Source: JBGQBN01 sp041494805 (lineage in GTDB: Bacteria; Acidobacteriota; Terriglobia; Terriglobales; Acidobacteriaceae). From it: DNA of 32,585 nt. The DNA is taken from assembly GCA_041494805.1 (NCBI GenBank), contig JBGQBN010000047.1:1-32585 (forward strand). The letters are read 5' to 3'. Numbering within the stretch: position 1 is the stretch's first letter; each line of letters starts with the position of its first letter. The notes under the pieces are model-generated. The model was given only the letters and a program-made list of their open reading frames with translations. It searched no databases and had not been told where the DNA came from. A program made the position numbers and the translations under genes. This document shows positions 32,041-32,585 of this stretch, in pieces.

Positions 32041-32585
32041 CTATTTCCCTTTCCAGGGTGTGACCCAGTCCGAAATGTGATCCTGGGGGGCTGGCAGCTG
32101 GCCGGTTATGAATTTGACCAATTGGTTCGCCACCTTCTGTGCGGCCCAAGCCGTTGGGTGAGTATGGTCGCCCCAGTACGCAGAGTAGCCGGGGGCGAGG
32201 TCACCGTAGCGGAAATCGCCAGGGTTGTTGGTGTTGAAACAATTGATGTTGTTGGTGGTCGTGCTGTCGCACCAGAACAATAAAGTGTGGGAACTAACGT
32301 TGGTTCCGCTGGCCCACAGATACGGCCCCCAATCCACCCACGGAGCTGATTCCGGATAACGCACATCGCCTGCATGATCAGTGATCGTGCGGTCAATCTG
32401 GGCCACGATCAGCCGCTGCACTGCGAAGCCCTCCTCATAGGCGAACGGTTCCGGATTCAGGCAGCCCGCGGCATTGTCAGGAGCTGGATTCTGGGCGTAG
32501 CCGCCGTAGATGCGGCTGGTGACAAAAACCAGCTTCAGGTTGGGGTAGCGGGGCACGCCGGTGGAATTACCGTTCACATCGAGCG
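32041..32585 (-). CDS. SGNH/GDSL-hydrolase-like protein, C-terminal part, cut by right window edge
   Basis: About 181 residues are visible and the frame stays open past the right edge (DVNGNSTGV precedes the internal GTG at 32577), so the start lies outside. Segments LKLVFVTSRIYGGYAQ, NPEPFAYEEGFAVQRLI, SAPWVDWGPYLWASG and the C-terminal YWGDHTHPTAWAAQKVANQL are seen. The last resembles SGNH block V (D-x-x-H, here GDHTH), and VTSRIYGG can be the strand before the catalytic loop. The serine block would be upstream of the window. Two pairs of cysteines (GCLN, FWCD, NCFN) suggest a secreted protein. The substrate is unknown, possibly a polysaccharide ester. Confidence 0.6.
   Translation of the reverse strand, partial: LDVNGNSTGVPRYPNLKLVFVTSRIYGGYAQNPAPDNAAGCLNPEPFAYEEGFAVQRLIVAQIDRTITDHAGDVRYPESAPWVDWGPYLWASGTNVSSHTLLFWCDSTTTNNINCFNTNNPGDFRYGDLAPGYSAYWGDHTHPTAWAAQKVANQLVKFITGQLPAPQDHISDWVTPWKGK

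Overview
The window reads as a piece of a high-GC (roughly 60%), gene-dense chromosome, most probably from an Acidobacteriota (Terriglobia-like) bacterium. This is an inference from gene content: HAF-repeat and Ycf48-like secreted proteins, a lone Ku, GAF/PAS sensor kinases, a secreted paralog family with the motif pattern HYGWARL...LTGYAYET..N..I.AGQT, and dispersed non-coding repeats whose chance translations (RTLLSVAFD, CHSE..) recur in that phylum. There is no phage, insertion sequence, CRISPR array, tRNA or rRNA that I can see.

Layout. 1-4802 is housekeeping: rarA (cut by the left edge), a SpoU/TrmH rRNA methyltransferase, a TsaC/YwlC t6A enzyme overlapping a YdcF-like envelope protein, a YfiT/DinB-like thiol transferase and a secreted cyclase-family hydrolase. 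4997-9374 is the most unusual stretch: five intact tandem paralogs of a secreted protein family plus one C-terminal fragment. Copies 1 and 2 each sit behind a nearly identical 53-bp promoter block. The array runs directly into a phosphodiesterase-TPR fusion (9387-11525). 11585-14883 holds a DUF92 membrane protein, Ku and a beta-propeller lipoprotein. A perfect 16-bp parS palindrome lies in the 362-bp gap after it.

15246-23368 is a minus-strand chemosensory operon in transcription order: TonB-C-domain protein, MCP, CheW, CheR, CheA, CheB, CheY, CheX, with several 4-bp ATGA overlaps and no flagellar gene in view. Divergent from it (23703-29358) is a three-gene signalling operon, also with 4-bp overlaps: a 1283-residue soluble hybrid-sensor kinase (four GAF, three PAS), a single-domain receiver and an NtrC-type sigma-54 activator. 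The 334-bp gap between the two operons contains a good sigma-54 (-24/-12) promoter facing the chemosensory operon and two matching palindromes about 160 and 235 bp upstream of its predicted start, where enhancer sites normally lie. My working model is that the kinase-activator module switches on the TonB-like/chemosensory operon through these sites, and that the proximal palindrome to the kinase also lets the activator control its own operon.

29493-32585 holds secreted proteins (Ycf48-like Asp-box protein, HAF-repeat protein, a partial SGNH-like hydrolase) separated by large dispersed inverted repeats. All functional calls are from reading translations and motifs; no database search was run.
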